Source of the DNA: Streptomyces guryensis
Lineage (GTDB): Bacteria; Actinomycetota; Actinomycetes; Streptomycetales; Streptomycetaceae
Assembly (NCBI RefSeq): GCF_021261325.1
Contig: NZ_JAJSBI010000019.1
Location: 140,609-204,608, forward strand
Length of the DNA: 64,000 nucleotides
Direction of reading: 5' to 3'
The notes under the pieces were generated by a model. It was not told where the DNA came from. It made no database searches and saw only the letters and a program-made list of their open reading frames with translations. This document shows, piece by piece, positions 25,909 through 34,444 of this stretch; position 1 is the stretch's first letter, and each line of letters begins with the position of its first letter. The translations under genes and the position numbers were made by a program.

Positions 25909-26907
25909 CTACGGCTTGGAGTTGCGGGCCAGTTCCAGGGCGTACTCCGGCCACCACTTCCCCGCGGCCGGCCCGCTCCCGCAGGTCCCGTCGGACTCCC
26001 CGGGCCGCTTGATCCACAGGTAGGCGTCGAGGACGGGGTCGCCGGTGTCGGTCGTCGGGCGGGTGCCCAGCGCGCGGCCGGGCGGGTTGCACCAGGCGCC
26101 GGGCAGGGGGCCGTTGCCGTTGCGGCTGGTGTCGACGACGAAGTGCTTGCCGCCGAGGTCGCCGGAGAGTTCGAGGCCGTACGCCTTGGTGAGTTCGTCC
26201 GTCTGGAAGTTGGAGACGTTGAGGGAGAAGCCGTCGGCGTGCTCGATGCCCGCCTGCTTGAGCGGATCGACCAGTTTCCAGGGGTCGCGGATCCACGCCG
26301 GGTTGCCCGCGTCGAGGTACACCTTGGTGTTCGGCTGCTGCTTCAGACGGACGACCGCCTCGTTCAGCAGCTGCTCGCGCTCGTCGTGGTACCCCGCCGG
26401 TGTGCAGCCGTCCACGATGTGGGCGACCGCGTCCGGTTCGAGGACGACCAGGGCCTTGCCGTCCCCGAGCGCGTCCGCGAACTTCCCGATCCACTCCCGG
26501 TAGGCGTCCGCGTCGGCCGCGCCGCCCGCGGAGTGCTGGCCGCAGTCGCGGTGCGGGATGTCGTACGCCACGAAGAGCGCCGTGCGGTTCTCCTCGGCCG
26601 CGGACTCGGTGGCCGCCTTCACGATGGGGCCGGGGTCGATCTCGCCGGCCGGCCACAACGCCTCCGGTTCGTCCGCGATCCGCTTGAGCACGTGCGCGTC
26701 CTGGGCCCGGCCCGCCTTTCGCCACTCCTTGATCTGCTTGGCGGCGGGGCTGTCCGGGTCGACCCAGAAGTCCATGGCGCCCGCGCGGGCCGCCTTCTTC
26801 GAGGCGCTGCCCGCCGCGGCGGCGGCATCGATGTCGGACGCGGACGAGCAGCCCGCCGCAAGCCCGAGGACCGCGAGAGCCGCGAGAGTGTGGATCAGCC
26901 GGGACAT
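25909..26907 (-). CDS. family 6 glycoside hydrolase lipoprotein (endoglucanase-like)
   Basis: A 332-residue exported enzyme. The signal ends in a lipobox LAAGCS, so the mature protein is tethered to the outer face of the membrane. GH6 features are FVAYDIPHRDCG, VVLEPDAVAH (catalytic acid region), VYLDAGNPAW, FSLNVSNF and HFVVDTSRNGNGP. It is convergent with glxA, and together with cslA recalls the S. coelicolor cslA-glxA-cslZ cluster, where the hydrolase trims the nascent glycan. ATG 26907 gives a normal signal peptide. Confidence 0.9.
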   Translation of the reverse strand: MSRLIHTLAALAVLGLAAGCSSASDIDAAAAAGSASKKAARAGAMDFWVDPDSPAAKQIKEWRKAGRAQDAHVLKRIADEPEALWPAGEIDPGPIVKAATESAAEENRTALFVAYDIPHRDCGQHSAGGAADADAYREWIGKFADALGDGKALVVLEPDAVAHIVDGCTPAGYHDEREQLLNEAVVRLKQQPNTKVYLDAGNPAWIRDPWKLVDPLKQAGIEHADGFSLNVSNFQTDELTKAYGLELSGDLGGKHFVVDTSRNGNGPLPGAWCNPPGRALGTRPTTDTGDPVLDAYLWIKRPGESDGTCGSGPAAGKWWPEYALELARNSKP

Positions 26908-27009
26908 GCTGCTCCCTGGGGCGAAGGTGACATTTAATGATGATTCGTCAGTAATCGTTGCACAAGGGAATTGAGGCTGCCGGGTTCGACATGGCAGCCG
27001 GGCTACCGG

Positions 27010-27741
27010 TCAGACGTCCGACGACATCAGCGCCATGCCCAGCGGTGTCCGCTCGTACAGCACCTGATGGCCGTACCGGCGGGCGGTGAGCAGTCCGGCG
27101 TCCCGCAGCAGCGTCAGGTGTGCGTAGACGGAGGACGGGGCCAGGTCCAGGCGGTGGGCGAGGGCGCTGGTGGTGGCGGGCTCGTCGAGTGCGGCGAGCA
27201 CGGCCGCCCGTCGGCGGCCGAGCAGCAGTACGAGAACGTCCGAGGCGCGGTGGGCGGGCCCGGCCCACAGGCCGCCGGTGCCGCGCGCCGGACAGGCGAG
27301 CGTCGGCTGCCACGGGGGATCGAAGGTGCTGACCACGTCGGGCCAGATGAAGACGCTCAGCATCAGGACCAGGCGCTGACCGCCGAGCCGCCGCTCGTGC
27401 TCGCCCTTGAACTCGACGGTCAGCGCGTGCCGGCCGAACCGCCGGTTGATCTCCGGCAGCAGTCCGCCGGGCCCGGCCTCGGCCAGCCGCCGCGAGTGGA
27501 AGGTGACGTCGGCCTCCAGCAGGGTGCGGAGCCGGGGCCGGTCCGCGGCGACAAGGGCGCGCCAGGCCTCCTCCATTGCGTCCGGCAGTTCCTCGACCAT
27601 GCGGGTGGGGTCCTTCAGCCGCCTCCGGGCCCGCGGGGGGTCGAGGGCGCCCGGGGGGCCGGCGCGCTGGGCGCGGTGTGCTGCGTGCTGCTCGCCGCTG
27701 AGGCCCGGCGGACCGAAAGGCGAGACGGGGCTGACCACCAT
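27010..27741 (-). CDS. ArsR-like winged-helix regulator, probably N-terminally truncated
   Basis: The frame ends with a wHTH: RRAAVLAALDEPATTSALAHRLDLAPSSVYAHLTLLRDAGLLTARR (residues about 175-220). Upstream residues (MEEAWRALVAADRPRLRTLLEADVTFHSRRLAEAG) match the middle of the DUF5937-type ArsR family. Full members are about 320-340 residues, with roughly 100 more at the N-terminus. Here only about 240 fit before the divergent MarR gene begins 25 bases away. The ATG at 27741 is a guess; expression and function are uncertain. Confidence 0.6.
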   Translation of the reverse strand: MVVSPVSPFGPPGLSGEQHAAHRAQRAGPPGALDPPRARRRLKDPTRMVEELPDAMEEAWRALVAADRPRLRTLLEADVTFHSRRLAEAGPGGLLPEINRRFGRHALTVEFKGEHERRLGGQRLVLMLSVFIWPDVVSTFDPPWQPTLACPARGTGGLWAGPAHRASDVLVLLLGRRRAAVLAALDEPATTSALAHRLDLAPSSVYAHLTLLRDAGLLTARRYGHQVLYERTPLGMALMSSDV

Positions 27742-27766
27742 GTGACCGGCCGGTAAGGTCGGTTCC

Positions 27767-28276
27767 GTGTCGAAGCCGCTCAGTCTTCCTTTCGATCCGA
27801 TCGCCCGCGCCGACGAACTCTGGAAGCAGCGCTGGGGAAACGTACCGTCCATGGCGGCCATCACATCGATCATGCGCGCGCACCAGATCCTGCTCGCCGA
27901 GGTCGACTCGGTGGTCAAGCCGTACGGGCTGACGTTCGCGCGGTACGAGGCGCTGGTGCTGCTCACCTTCTCCAAGGAGGGCGAGCTGACGATGTCGAAG
28001 ATCGGCGAGCGGCTCATGGTGCACCCCACGTCGGTGACGAACACCGTCGACCGCCTGGTGAAGTCGGGCCTGGTGGCCAAGCGGCCCAACCCCAACGACG
28101 GGCGCGGCACCCTCGCCTCCATCACCGACAAGGGCCGCGAGGTCGTCGAGGCGGCCACCCGCGACCTGATGGCGATGGACTTCGGCCTCGGGGCGTACGA
28201 CGCCGAGGAGTGCGCGGAGATCTTCGCGATGCTGCGGCCGCTGCGGGTGGCAGCGAGCGACTTCGCCGAGGACTGA
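27767..28276 (+). CDS. MarR-family regulator
   Basis: A 169-residue repressor with a central winged helix: LTMSKIGERLMVHPTSVTNTVDRLVKSGLV, then wing RPNPNDGRGTLASITDKG. N- and C-terminal helices form the dimer. GTG at 27767. The 25-base divergent spacer to the ArsR-like gene holds ACCGGCCGGT (27745-27754), a small palindrome that could be its operator. It is followed by a DUF3817 gene 43 bases later. Ligand unknown. Confidence 0.9.
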   Translation: MSKPLSLPFDPIARADELWKQRWGNVPSMAAITSIMRAHQILLAEVDSVVKPYGLTFARYEALVLLTFSKEGELTMSKIGERLMVHPTSVTNTVDRLVKSGLVAKRPNPNDGRGTLASITDKGREVVEAATRDLMAMDFGLGAYDAEECAEIFAMLRPLRVAASDFAED

Positions 28277-28319
28277 CCCGGCCCAAGATCTCCCGGAACG
28301 GGCGGTTACGCTCGACGCC

Positions 28320-28658
28320 ATGAAGAAGAGCGTGCTGACCCGCTACCGCGTCATGGCCTACGTCACCGGTGTGCTGCTGGTCCTGCTGTGCCTGAGCATG
28401 ATCGCCAAGTACGGCCTGGAGGTCGGTGGTGCCGCGGACTTCACCCGCGTCGTCGCCATCGCGCACGGCTGGCTCTACGTGGTCTACCTGATCTTCGCCT
28501 TCGACCTGGGCTCCAAGGCGAAGTGGCCGGTGGGCAAGCAGCTGTGGGTGCTGCTCGCCGGGACCATTCCGACGGCCGCCTTCTTCGTCGAGCGGAAGAT
28601 CAGCCACGAGCTGGAGGCGAAGCTCACCGAAGGTTCGCCCGCGGTCGCCAAGGTCTGA
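28320..28658 (+). CDS. DUF3817-type small membrane protein, second copy
   Basis: A 112-residue paralogue of the protein at 18763-19107. It has three membrane segments (YVTGVLLVLLCLSMI, IAHGWLYVVYLIFAFDLG, LWVLLAGTIPTAAFFVERK). The HGW-x2-VY and P-x-A-FF-x-ERK motifs define the family. ATG at 28320. Its 3' end overlaps the frameshifted gene on the other strand by 35 bases. Function unknown. Confidence 0.88.
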   Translation: MKKSVLTRYRVMAYVTGVLLVLLCLSMIAKYGLEVGGAADFTRVVAIAHGWLYVVYLIFAFDLGSKAKWPVGKQLWVLLAGTIPTAAFFVERKISHELEAKLTEGSPAVAKV

Positions 28659-29359
28659 CGATCACCGAGGTGACGGCCGCCGGGCCGCCGTGGGCCAGAC
28701 CCTTGTAGGTCACCGTCCGCGACGGCCCGAGCTCGTCCGCGAGCTGCTGCGCCGGCGCCGAGCCCTGCCGGAACAGCCGGTCCCATTCGGCGTCGTACCT
28801 GCCCTCCTCCCGGTCCCGCACGTCCAGGTCGAGCGTGTCATCGATGCTCCGCGCCCACCCGTACAGACCGGCGACCAGGCCGTCGGACAGATCCAGCGCG
28901 GCTGCGGGATCGTCGGGGAGGAAGTCCCCGAACCCGTCGGAACGCAGCGGACCGTACTTGAACTCGCCCTCGACCGTGATGTCGACGGGGTGCGGCGGGC
29001 TGGCGTGGCCGTCGCGTTCCCAGTGGAGACGGTCGCAGCCCCAGCACAGCCCCTTCACCGTGCGTCGGCCTTCGTCCCAGTAGCGGACCGCCCAGGAAGG
29101 GCCGAGGTGCCGGGCCGGGCGCTGGGCCGTCGGCAGGCCCCGTTCGTCGTGCGGAGGGCCGGACAGGGACCAGGAGCGCAGGGCCTCCAAGAGGTCCGCG
29201 GGCAGGGCGAGAGCGGTGTCCTCCAGCGCCGAGCCGACGGTGAAGGAATCGGGGTCCTCGTAGGTCCTCGTCCCACCGGCCGCCCGCGGGCGGCTCGTAC
29301 AGCGGGGACGGCTCGCCCCGGGCCTGCACGAGCAGGTGGCGTGGTTCTTCAGGCGTCAT
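28624..29359 (-). pseudogene. unknown conserved gene broken by a frameshift
   Basis: The start MTPEEPRHLLVQARGEPSPL is read from ATG 29359 and runs to WDEDL, after which the frame changes. EDPDSFTVGSALEDTALALP and LLEALRSWSLSGPP continue in the frame that ends at 28624. The break falls near 29266-29275 in GAGGACCTACGAGGACC, where two bases seem missing. A zinc-like CWGC is present (GLCWGCDRLHWERDG). I do not recognise the family. It could be a real pseudogene or a sequencing slip. It diverges from icmA. Confidence 0.7.
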
Positions 29360-29434
29360 ACGCCACAAGGTAGGGCTTTTCCGATAACGTGCCGACGTTT
29401 CGGATCGGGCGGCCGCCCGCTGGCCGCCCTCGAC

Positions 29435-29458
29435 ATTTACTAGGACGTCCTAGTAAAT
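29435..29458. promoter_or_regulatory. perfect 24-base palindrome upstream of icmA
   Basis: ATTTACTAGGAC at 29435-29446 is followed directly by its exact reverse complement at 29447-29458, eight bases before the icmA ATG. The length and symmetry fit a TetR-family operator, and its position would block transcription or initiation. The cognate regulator is not obvious in the window. Confidence 0.8.
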
Positions 29459-29466
29459 TCGAGGGT

Positions 29467-31167
29467 ATGGACGCTGACGCCATCGAGGAGGGCCGCCGTC
29501 GCTGGCAGGCCCGGTACGACGCTTCGCGCAAGCGTGAGGCCGACTTCACCACGCTCTCCGGGGATCCCGTGGAGCCGGTGTACGGGCCCCGGCCGGGGGA
29601 CACGTACGACGGGTTCGAGCGGATCGGGTGGCCGGGGGAGTACCCCTTCACGCGCGGGCTGTATCCGACCGGCTACCGAGGGCGTACGTGGACCATCCGG
29701 CAGTTCGCCGGGTTCGGGAACGCCGAGCAGACCAACGAGCGCTACAAGATGATCCTCGCCAACGGCGGGGGCGGTCTGTCCGTCGCCTTCGACATGCCCA
29801 CCCTCATGGGGCGCGACTCCGACGATCCGCGCTCGCTCGGCGAGGTCGGGCACTGCGGGGTCGCCATCGACTCCGCCGCCGACATGGAGGTCCTGTTCAA
29901 GGACATCCCGCTGGGCGACGTGACGACGTCCATGACCATCAGCGGGCCGGCCGTCCCCGTCTTCTGCATGTACCTCGTGGCCGCCGAGCGGCAGGGTGTG
30001 GATCCGGGGGTGCTCAACGGCACGCTCCAGACCGACATCTTCAAGGAGTACATCGCGCAGAAGGAGTGGCTGTTCCAGCCGGAACCCCATCTGCGGCTGA
30101 TCGGCGACCTGATGGAGTACTGCGCGGCCGGGATCCCCGCGTACAAGCCGCTGTCCGTCTCCGGCTACCACATCCGCGAGGCCGGCTCGACGGCCGCGCA
30201 GGAACTGGCGTACACGCTGGCCGACGGGTTCGGGTACGTCGAGCTGGGCCTGAGCCGCGGGCTGGACGTGGACGTCTTCGCGCCCGGGCTGTCCTTCTTC
30301 TTCGACGCGCACGTCGACTTCTTCGAGGAGATCGCGAAGTTCCGTGCGGCCCGGCGCATCTGGGCGCGGTGGATGCGGGACGTGTACGGGGCGAGGTCCG
30401 AGAAGGCGCAGTGGCTGCGCTTCCACACGCAGACCGCCGGTGTCTCCCTGACCGCCCAGCAGCCGTACAACAACGTCGTGCGTACGGCCGTGGAGGCGCT
30501 GGCGGCGGTGCTCGGCGGGACCAACTCGCTGCACACCAACGCCCTGGACGAGACCCTCGCGCTGCCGAGCGAGCAGGCGGCGGAGATCGCGCTGCGCACC
30601 CAGCAGGTGCTGATGGAGGAGACCGGGGTCGCCAACGTGGCCGATCCGCTGGGCGGTTCGTGGTTCGTCGAGCAGCTGACGGACCGGATCGAGGCGGAGG
30701 CGGAGAAGATCTTCGAGCGGATAAGGGAGCGCGGGCTGCGGGCGCATCCCGACGGACAGCACCCCATCGGTCCGATCACCTCCGGGATCCTGCGCGGGAT
30801 CGAGGACGGGTGGTTCACCGGGGAGATCGCCGAGTCGGCCTTCCGGTACCAGCAGGCGCTGGAGAAGGGCGACAAGCGGGTCGTGGGCGTGAACGTCCAC
30901 CACGGGTCCGTCACCGGCGATCTGGAGATCCTGCGGGTCAGCCATGAGGTGGAGCGGGAGCAGGTGCGGGTGCTCGCGGCACGGAAGGCCGGGCGGGACG
31001 AGGCGGCGGTGCGTTCCGCCCTGGACGGCATGCTCGACGCCGCGCGCTCGGGCGCGAACATGATCGGGCCGATGCTGGACGCCGTACGCGCGGAGGCGAC
31101 CCTCGGCGAGATCTGCGGGGTGCTGCGGGACGAGTGGGGGGTGTACACCGAGCCGGCGGGGTTCTGA
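29467..31167 (+). CDS. icmA: isobutyryl-CoA mutase large subunit
   Basis: A 566-residue subunit of a coenzyme-B12-dependent mutase that swaps isobutyryl-CoA and n-butyryl-CoA, feeding valine carbon into fatty acid and polyketide precursors. The TIM barrel of mutases is seen in YPFTRGLYPTGYRGRTWTIRQFAGFGNAEQTN, GGGGLSVAFDMPTLMGRDSD and GGTNSLHTNALDETLALPS. It lacks the C-terminal B12 domain, as expected, since IcmB is separate and not in this window. The ATG at 29467 with GAGGGT upstream gives the classic length. The palindrome at 29435 probably controls it. Confidence 0.93.
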   Translation: MDADAIEEGRRRWQARYDASRKREADFTTLSGDPVEPVYGPRPGDTYDGFERIGWPGEYPFTRGLYPTGYRGRTWTIRQFAGFGNAEQTNERYKMILANGGGGLSVAFDMPTLMGRDSDDPRSLGEVGHCGVAIDSAADMEVLFKDIPLGDVTTSMTISGPAVPVFCMYLVAAERQGVDPGVLNGTLQTDIFKEYIAQKEWLFQPEPHLRLIGDLMEYCAAGIPAYKPLSVSGYHIREAGSTAAQELAYTLADGFGYVELGLSRGLDVDVFAPGLSFFFDAHVDFFEEIAKFRAARRIWARWMRDVYGARSEKAQWLRFHTQTAGVSLTAQQPYNNVVRTAVEALAAVLGGTNSLHTNALDETLALPSEQAAEIALRTQQVLMEETGVANVADPLGGSWFVEQLTDRIEAEAEKIFERIRERGLRAHPDGQHPIGPITSGILRGIEDGWFTGEIAESAFRYQQALEKGDKRVVGVNVHHGSVTGDLEILRVSHEVEREQVRVLAARKAGRDEAAVRSALDGMLDAARSGANMIGPMLDAVRAEATLGEICGVLRDEWGVYTEPAGF

Positions 31168-31278
31168 GGGCCGGAGCCGCAGAAGAGTTTATGGAAATGT
31201 GACCTGCCTCCTTTTCCACGATCGTTCCCGTGCATAACATCGCCCCGTCGACTCTGCCGATCCCCAGGGGAACTGACG

Positions 31279-32289
31279 GTGCGTAAGCTTTTCAGGCCCA
31301 GGGTGTGCCGGGCCGCCGTGGCGATCGCGGTGGCCCTGCTGCCGTGTGCCGCGCTGGCCCCGGTCGCCTCCGCCCATGGCGGTCGTCCGGCTCCGGCCAA
31401 CCCGGCCGCCGCGCGGCTCGACGCCTACTGGAGCGCGGCGCGGCTCACGGCCGCGCGGCCCGTCGACACGGGTCTGGAGGCGGACTCCGCGCCCTCCAAC
31501 CTGGAGACGGACTCGGTCTCCTCCACCTCCTCCTCGGCGGTGGACGGTCCCCGACCGGGCGAGTACATCCCGCCCAGCCACAGCTTCGACGGCATGTCCC
31601 AGGTCGGAACCTTCTTCTGGACCGACGTCAGCGGCACCGGGCGCAGCTGCAGCGGCTCCGTGGTGCGCAGCTCCGGGCGCGACCTGGTGCTCAGCGCCGG
31701 CCACTGTCTGCGCGGCTACTCCGGCACCTCCCCCCGCCGCAACCTGGCCTTCGTGCCGCGCTACCACGACGGACAGAAGCCGTACGGAGTCTTCCCGGTG
31801 CGCGCGAACGGCGTCTACGTCCCGCAGGAGTACTACGACCTGAAGGAGCACGCGGGCGCCGAGTACGACTACGGCTTCGCGGTCACCGAGCCCAACCAGG
31901 ACGGGACGTCGCTGGAGGACGCGACCGGCGGGGTGCAGCTGCTCACCGACACCGGGTACCACCACGCCGCCGTGCGGATGATCGGCTACCCGGGAGGAGC
32001 GGACAAGCCGCTGGAGTGCTGGAGCCGGACCACCCGCTGGGACAGCGACGACCCCGCCGACCCGGGCAGCTTCCCGCGCATCGCCTGTGACGCGTTCGTG
32101 GACGGCACCAGCGGCGGACCGATGCTGGTGCCGTGGCCGGGCGGCTGGGCGGTGATCGGGGTCATCGGCGGCTACCACACCGGCGGTTACACCCCCCAGA
32201 TCTCCTACAGCGCCTACTTCGGCAAGAGCGTCCGGGCCCTGTACGGCGACGCCGTCACCGGTGCCCCGCCGGCGGGCCCGACGTCCTAG
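31279..32289 (+). CDS. secreted trypsin-like serine protease
   Basis: A 336-residue protein with a Sec signal (RAAVAIAVALLPCAALAPVASA). A pro-like region rich in Ser, Thr and Pro (about 35-100) follows. The catalytic triad is visible as SAGHC (His), EYDYGFAV (Asp) and VDGTSGGPM (Ser), with CSGSVV and ACDAF cysteines for disulfides. It resembles the V8/trypsin-like peptidases common in Streptomyces. GTG start with AGGGGAA upstream. Acts outside the cell; substrate unknown. Confidence 0.9.
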   Translation: MRKLFRPRVCRAAVAIAVALLPCAALAPVASAHGGRPAPANPAAARLDAYWSAARLTAARPVDTGLEADSAPSNLETDSVSSTSSSAVDGPRPGEYIPPSHSFDGMSQVGTFFWTDVSGTGRSCSGSVVRSSGRDLVLSAGHCLRGYSGTSPRRNLAFVPRYHDGQKPYGVFPVRANGVYVPQEYYDLKEHAGAEYDYGFAVTEPNQDGTSLEDATGGVQLLTDTGYHHAAVRMIGYPGGADKPLECWSRTTRWDSDDPADPGSFPRIACDAFVDGTSGGPMLVPWPGGWAVIGVIGGYHTGGYTPQISYSAYFGKSVRALYGDAVTGAPPAGPTS

Positions 32290-32303
32290 GGCGGCGAACA
32301 CCG

Positions 32304-32933
32304 CTACGGCTGCCGGGTCTCCGCTCCGAGGCCGCCGAGGAGCAGTGCCGTGAAGTCGCGTACCCAGTCCTGGTCGGCGGCGTGGCCGCTCACCAGGGTG
32401 CGGTGGACCACCGCACCCGCGACCACGTCGAAGATGAGGTCGACCGTGCGGGCGGCTTCCTCCGGGTCGGTCTCGGGGGGCAGTTCGCCGCGGCCCTGGG
32501 CGCGGGAGCGGCCCTCCAGGACCAGTCTCTTCTGGCGCTCCACGACCGAGGAGCGGATCCGCTCGCGCAGGGCGTCGTCGCGGGTCGACTCCGCGACCAC
32601 CGCCATCAGGCCGCTCGCCGCCTCCGGGCGGGCCAGGATCGCCGCGAACTGCAGGACCACGCCCTCGATGTCGGCGGCCAGGGAGCCGCGGTCGGGGAGG
32701 ACGAGTTCGTCGAAGAGCTCCGCGACGGCATCGACCACCAGCTCGTTCTTGCCCGCCCAGCGGCGGTAGAGGGTCGTCTTCGCAACCCCGGCCCGCGTCG
32801 CCACGTCTCCCAGGGTGAGCTTCGACCAGCCCTGCTCCACCAGGGCCTCCCGGGTGGCCGCGAGGATCGCGGCGTCCGCCTCGGCGCTGCGCGGGCGTCC
32901 CGAGGCGCGGGTGGCGGGAGTGCGGCTCTGCAT
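32304..32933 (-). CDS. TetR-family regulator
   Basis: A 209-residue repressor. The helix-turn-helix is at residues 20-65: AAILAATREALVEQGWSKLTLGDVATRAGVAKTTLYRRWAGKNELV. The C-terminal ligand domain is of the TetR_C_11-like type (PEEAARTVDLIFDVVAGAVVHRTLVSG). The ATG at 32933 follows the family start (MQSRTPATRASGRPRSAEAD). A 17-base palindrome at 33017 lies upstream and probably is its operator. It may also touch the promoter of the thioredoxin gene on the other side. Confidence 0.9.
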   Translation of the reverse strand: MQSRTPATRASGRPRSAEADAAILAATREALVEQGWSKLTLGDVATRAGVAKTTLYRRWAGKNELVVDAVAELFDELVLPDRGSLAADIEGVVLQFAAILARPEAASGLMAVVAESTRDDALRERIRSSVVERQKRLVLEGRSRAQGRGELPPETDPEEAARTVDLIFDVVAGAVVHRTLVSGHAADQDWVRDFTALLLGGLGAETRQP

Positions 32934-33016
32934 ACCACGACCATAACCGGCGGTTCCTGTGAGGCCGTGAGGGAGATCACCGGGGGGTGGTACCCGGGAG
33001 GCACCCAGTGCCATTA

Positions 33017-33033
33017 CGCTACGACTCGTAGCG
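33017..33033. promoter_or_regulatory. 17-base palindrome between TetR and thioredoxin genes
   Basis: CGCTACGA-C-TCGTAGCG is symmetrical around one central base. It lies about 85 bases upstream of the TetR start and 160 bases upstream of the thioredoxin ATG. Likely operator for TetR. Confidence 0.7.
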
Positions 33034-33193
33034 AAAGCTCGTGAGTGACTCCATGGGCGGCGACCACTGGCGTGGGGTGGGGACCCGGCGTCGAACAGAA
33101 CGCAACAGGACCGGCTTTCTCAACGCACGGGGGTCCGGGGGTTTCCCCCGGGGTATGCAGCACTCATGCGCGGGAACGGGGGAGGATAGACGC

Positions 33194-34174
33194 ATGCAGC
33201 CACGGAACATGTCCATGAGCGGAGTCGTCGACCTCGCCGCGGTGAAGGCGGCCCAGGAGGCCAAGGCGAAGGCGGAGCAGGCGCGCGCCGAAGCGGCCCG
33301 GCAGGGCGGCGCCCCCGGCGCCGTCTCCCCGGCCGATCTGGTGATCGACGTCGACGAGGCCGCCTTCGAGCGCGAGGTCCTGCAGCGGTCCACCGAGGTG
33401 CCCGTCGTCATCGACTTCTGGGCCGAGTGGTGCGAGCCCTGCAAGCAGCTGAGCCCCGTGCTGGAGCGGCTCGCCGTCGAGTACGACGGGCGCTTCCTCC
33501 TCGCCAGGATCGACGTCGACGCCAACCAGATGCTGATGCAGCAGTTCGGGGTCCAGGGGATCCCGGCCGTCTTCGCCGTGGTGGCGGGGCAGGCGCTGCC
33601 GCTCTTTCAGGGGGCGGCCGGTGAACAGCAGATCCGGCAGACCCTCGACCAGCTCGTGCAGGTGGCCGAGCAGCGCTTCGGTCTGACCGGCCTGACCGTT
33701 GACCCCGACGCCGAGCCGGGCGGCGCCCAGGCCGCGGCCGAGGAGTTGCCGGCCGGGCCGTACGACGCGCTGCTCGAGGCGGCCGTAGGTGCCCTGGACT
33801 CGGGGGACTTCGGCGGTGCCGTGCAGGCGTACAAGAACGTGCTGAGCGAGGACCCGGGCAACCCGGAGGCCAAGTTGGGCCTCGCCCAGGCCGAGTTGCT
33901 GCAGCGGGTGGGCGGCCTCGACCCGCAGCAGGTGCGCAAGGACGCCGCCGAGAAGCCGGCCGACGCGGAGGCCCAGATCGCCGCGGCCGATCTGGATCTG
34001 GTCGGCGGCCATGTGGAGGACGCCTTCGGGCGGCTCATCGACACCGTCCGGCGCACGGTCGGTGACGACCGCGATGCGGTGCGTCTGCGACTGCTGGAGC
34101 TCTTCGAGGTCGTCGGGGCGGATGATCCGAGGGTGGCGGCGGCCCGCAGGGCCCTCGCGCGGGCGCTGTTCTGA
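33194..34174 (+). CDS. thioredoxin-domain TPR co-chaperone (YbbN/CnoX type)
   Basis: A 326-residue cytosolic protein. Residues about 50-160 form a thioredoxin fold with active site WCEPCK. A linker follows, and residues about 195-320 are TPR-like helices (ALDSGDFGGAVQAYKNVLSEDPGNPEAKLGLAQ). CnoX proteins hold clients for chaperonins and reduce disulfides. An Ala/Glu/Lys helix (AAVKAAQEAKAKAEQARAEA) precedes the fold. ATG at 33194 with GGGGGAGGA upstream. A strong hairpin follows 85 bases after the stop. Confidence 0.9.
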   Translation: MQPRNMSMSGVVDLAAVKAAQEAKAKAEQARAEAARQGGAPGAVSPADLVIDVDEAAFEREVLQRSTEVPVVIDFWAEWCEPCKQLSPVLERLAVEYDGRFLLARIDVDANQMLMQQFGVQGIPAVFAVVAGQALPLFQGAAGEQQIRQTLDQLVQVAEQRFGLTGLTVDPDAEPGGAQAAAEELPAGPYDALLEAAVGALDSGDFGGAVQAYKNVLSEDPGNPEAKLGLAQAELLQRVGGLDPQQVRKDAAEKPADAEAQIAAADLDLVGGHVEDAFGRLIDTVRRTVGDDRDAVRLRLLELFEVVGADDPRVAAARRALARALF

Positions 34175-34259
34175 GCGGGGCGGAAGCCCGGTTCTGACCA
34201 GTCGTTAAACACCAGGGCATGTGATGCCCGAGTGAAAGATTTGCCGGAGGAACGTCAGT

Positions 34260-34297
34260 GCGGCCGCGCTTTACCAAATCTTGGTAAACGCGGCCGC
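34260..34297. terminator. 17-base-pair hairpin after the thioredoxin gene
   Basis: GCGGCCGCG and TTTACCAA (with one bulged C at 34269) pair with TTGGTAAA and CGCGGCCGC around the loop ATC. It probably ends the thioredoxin transcript. Its core, TTTACCAA-ATC-TTGGTAAA, could also serve as an operator together with nearby TTAC/GTAA sites. Confidence 0.65.
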
Positions 34298-34299
34298 TG

Positions 34300-34444
34300 T
34301 TACTGGGAGTAAGTTCCGGGCGTTGATCTGTCGGTTTCTGTCCAACGATCAATAGTTTTGTCCTGGCCCCCGGCTGCACCCTCTGTCGCCACCCGAGACC
34401 TGTGGGTCGTCCTTCGGTTATCCGCCCGTTACTACCCAGTAACG
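34300..34444. promoter_or_regulatory. two further TTAC/GTAA palindromes at the head of a long leader
   Basis: TTACT-GGG-AGTAA (34300-34312) and CGTTACT-ACCC-AGTAACG (34427-34444) repeat the symmetry of the hairpin core at 34270-34288. Three like palindromes in 175 bases suggest a TetR-type control region for the DUF6230 operon that begins at 34821. Confidence 0.55.

Noticed and set aside
23702..26725. 1007-codon open frame on the minus strand
   Set aside because: Covers cslA, glxA and the GH6 gene in the wrong frame; composition is Arg/Gly-rich and matches no family.
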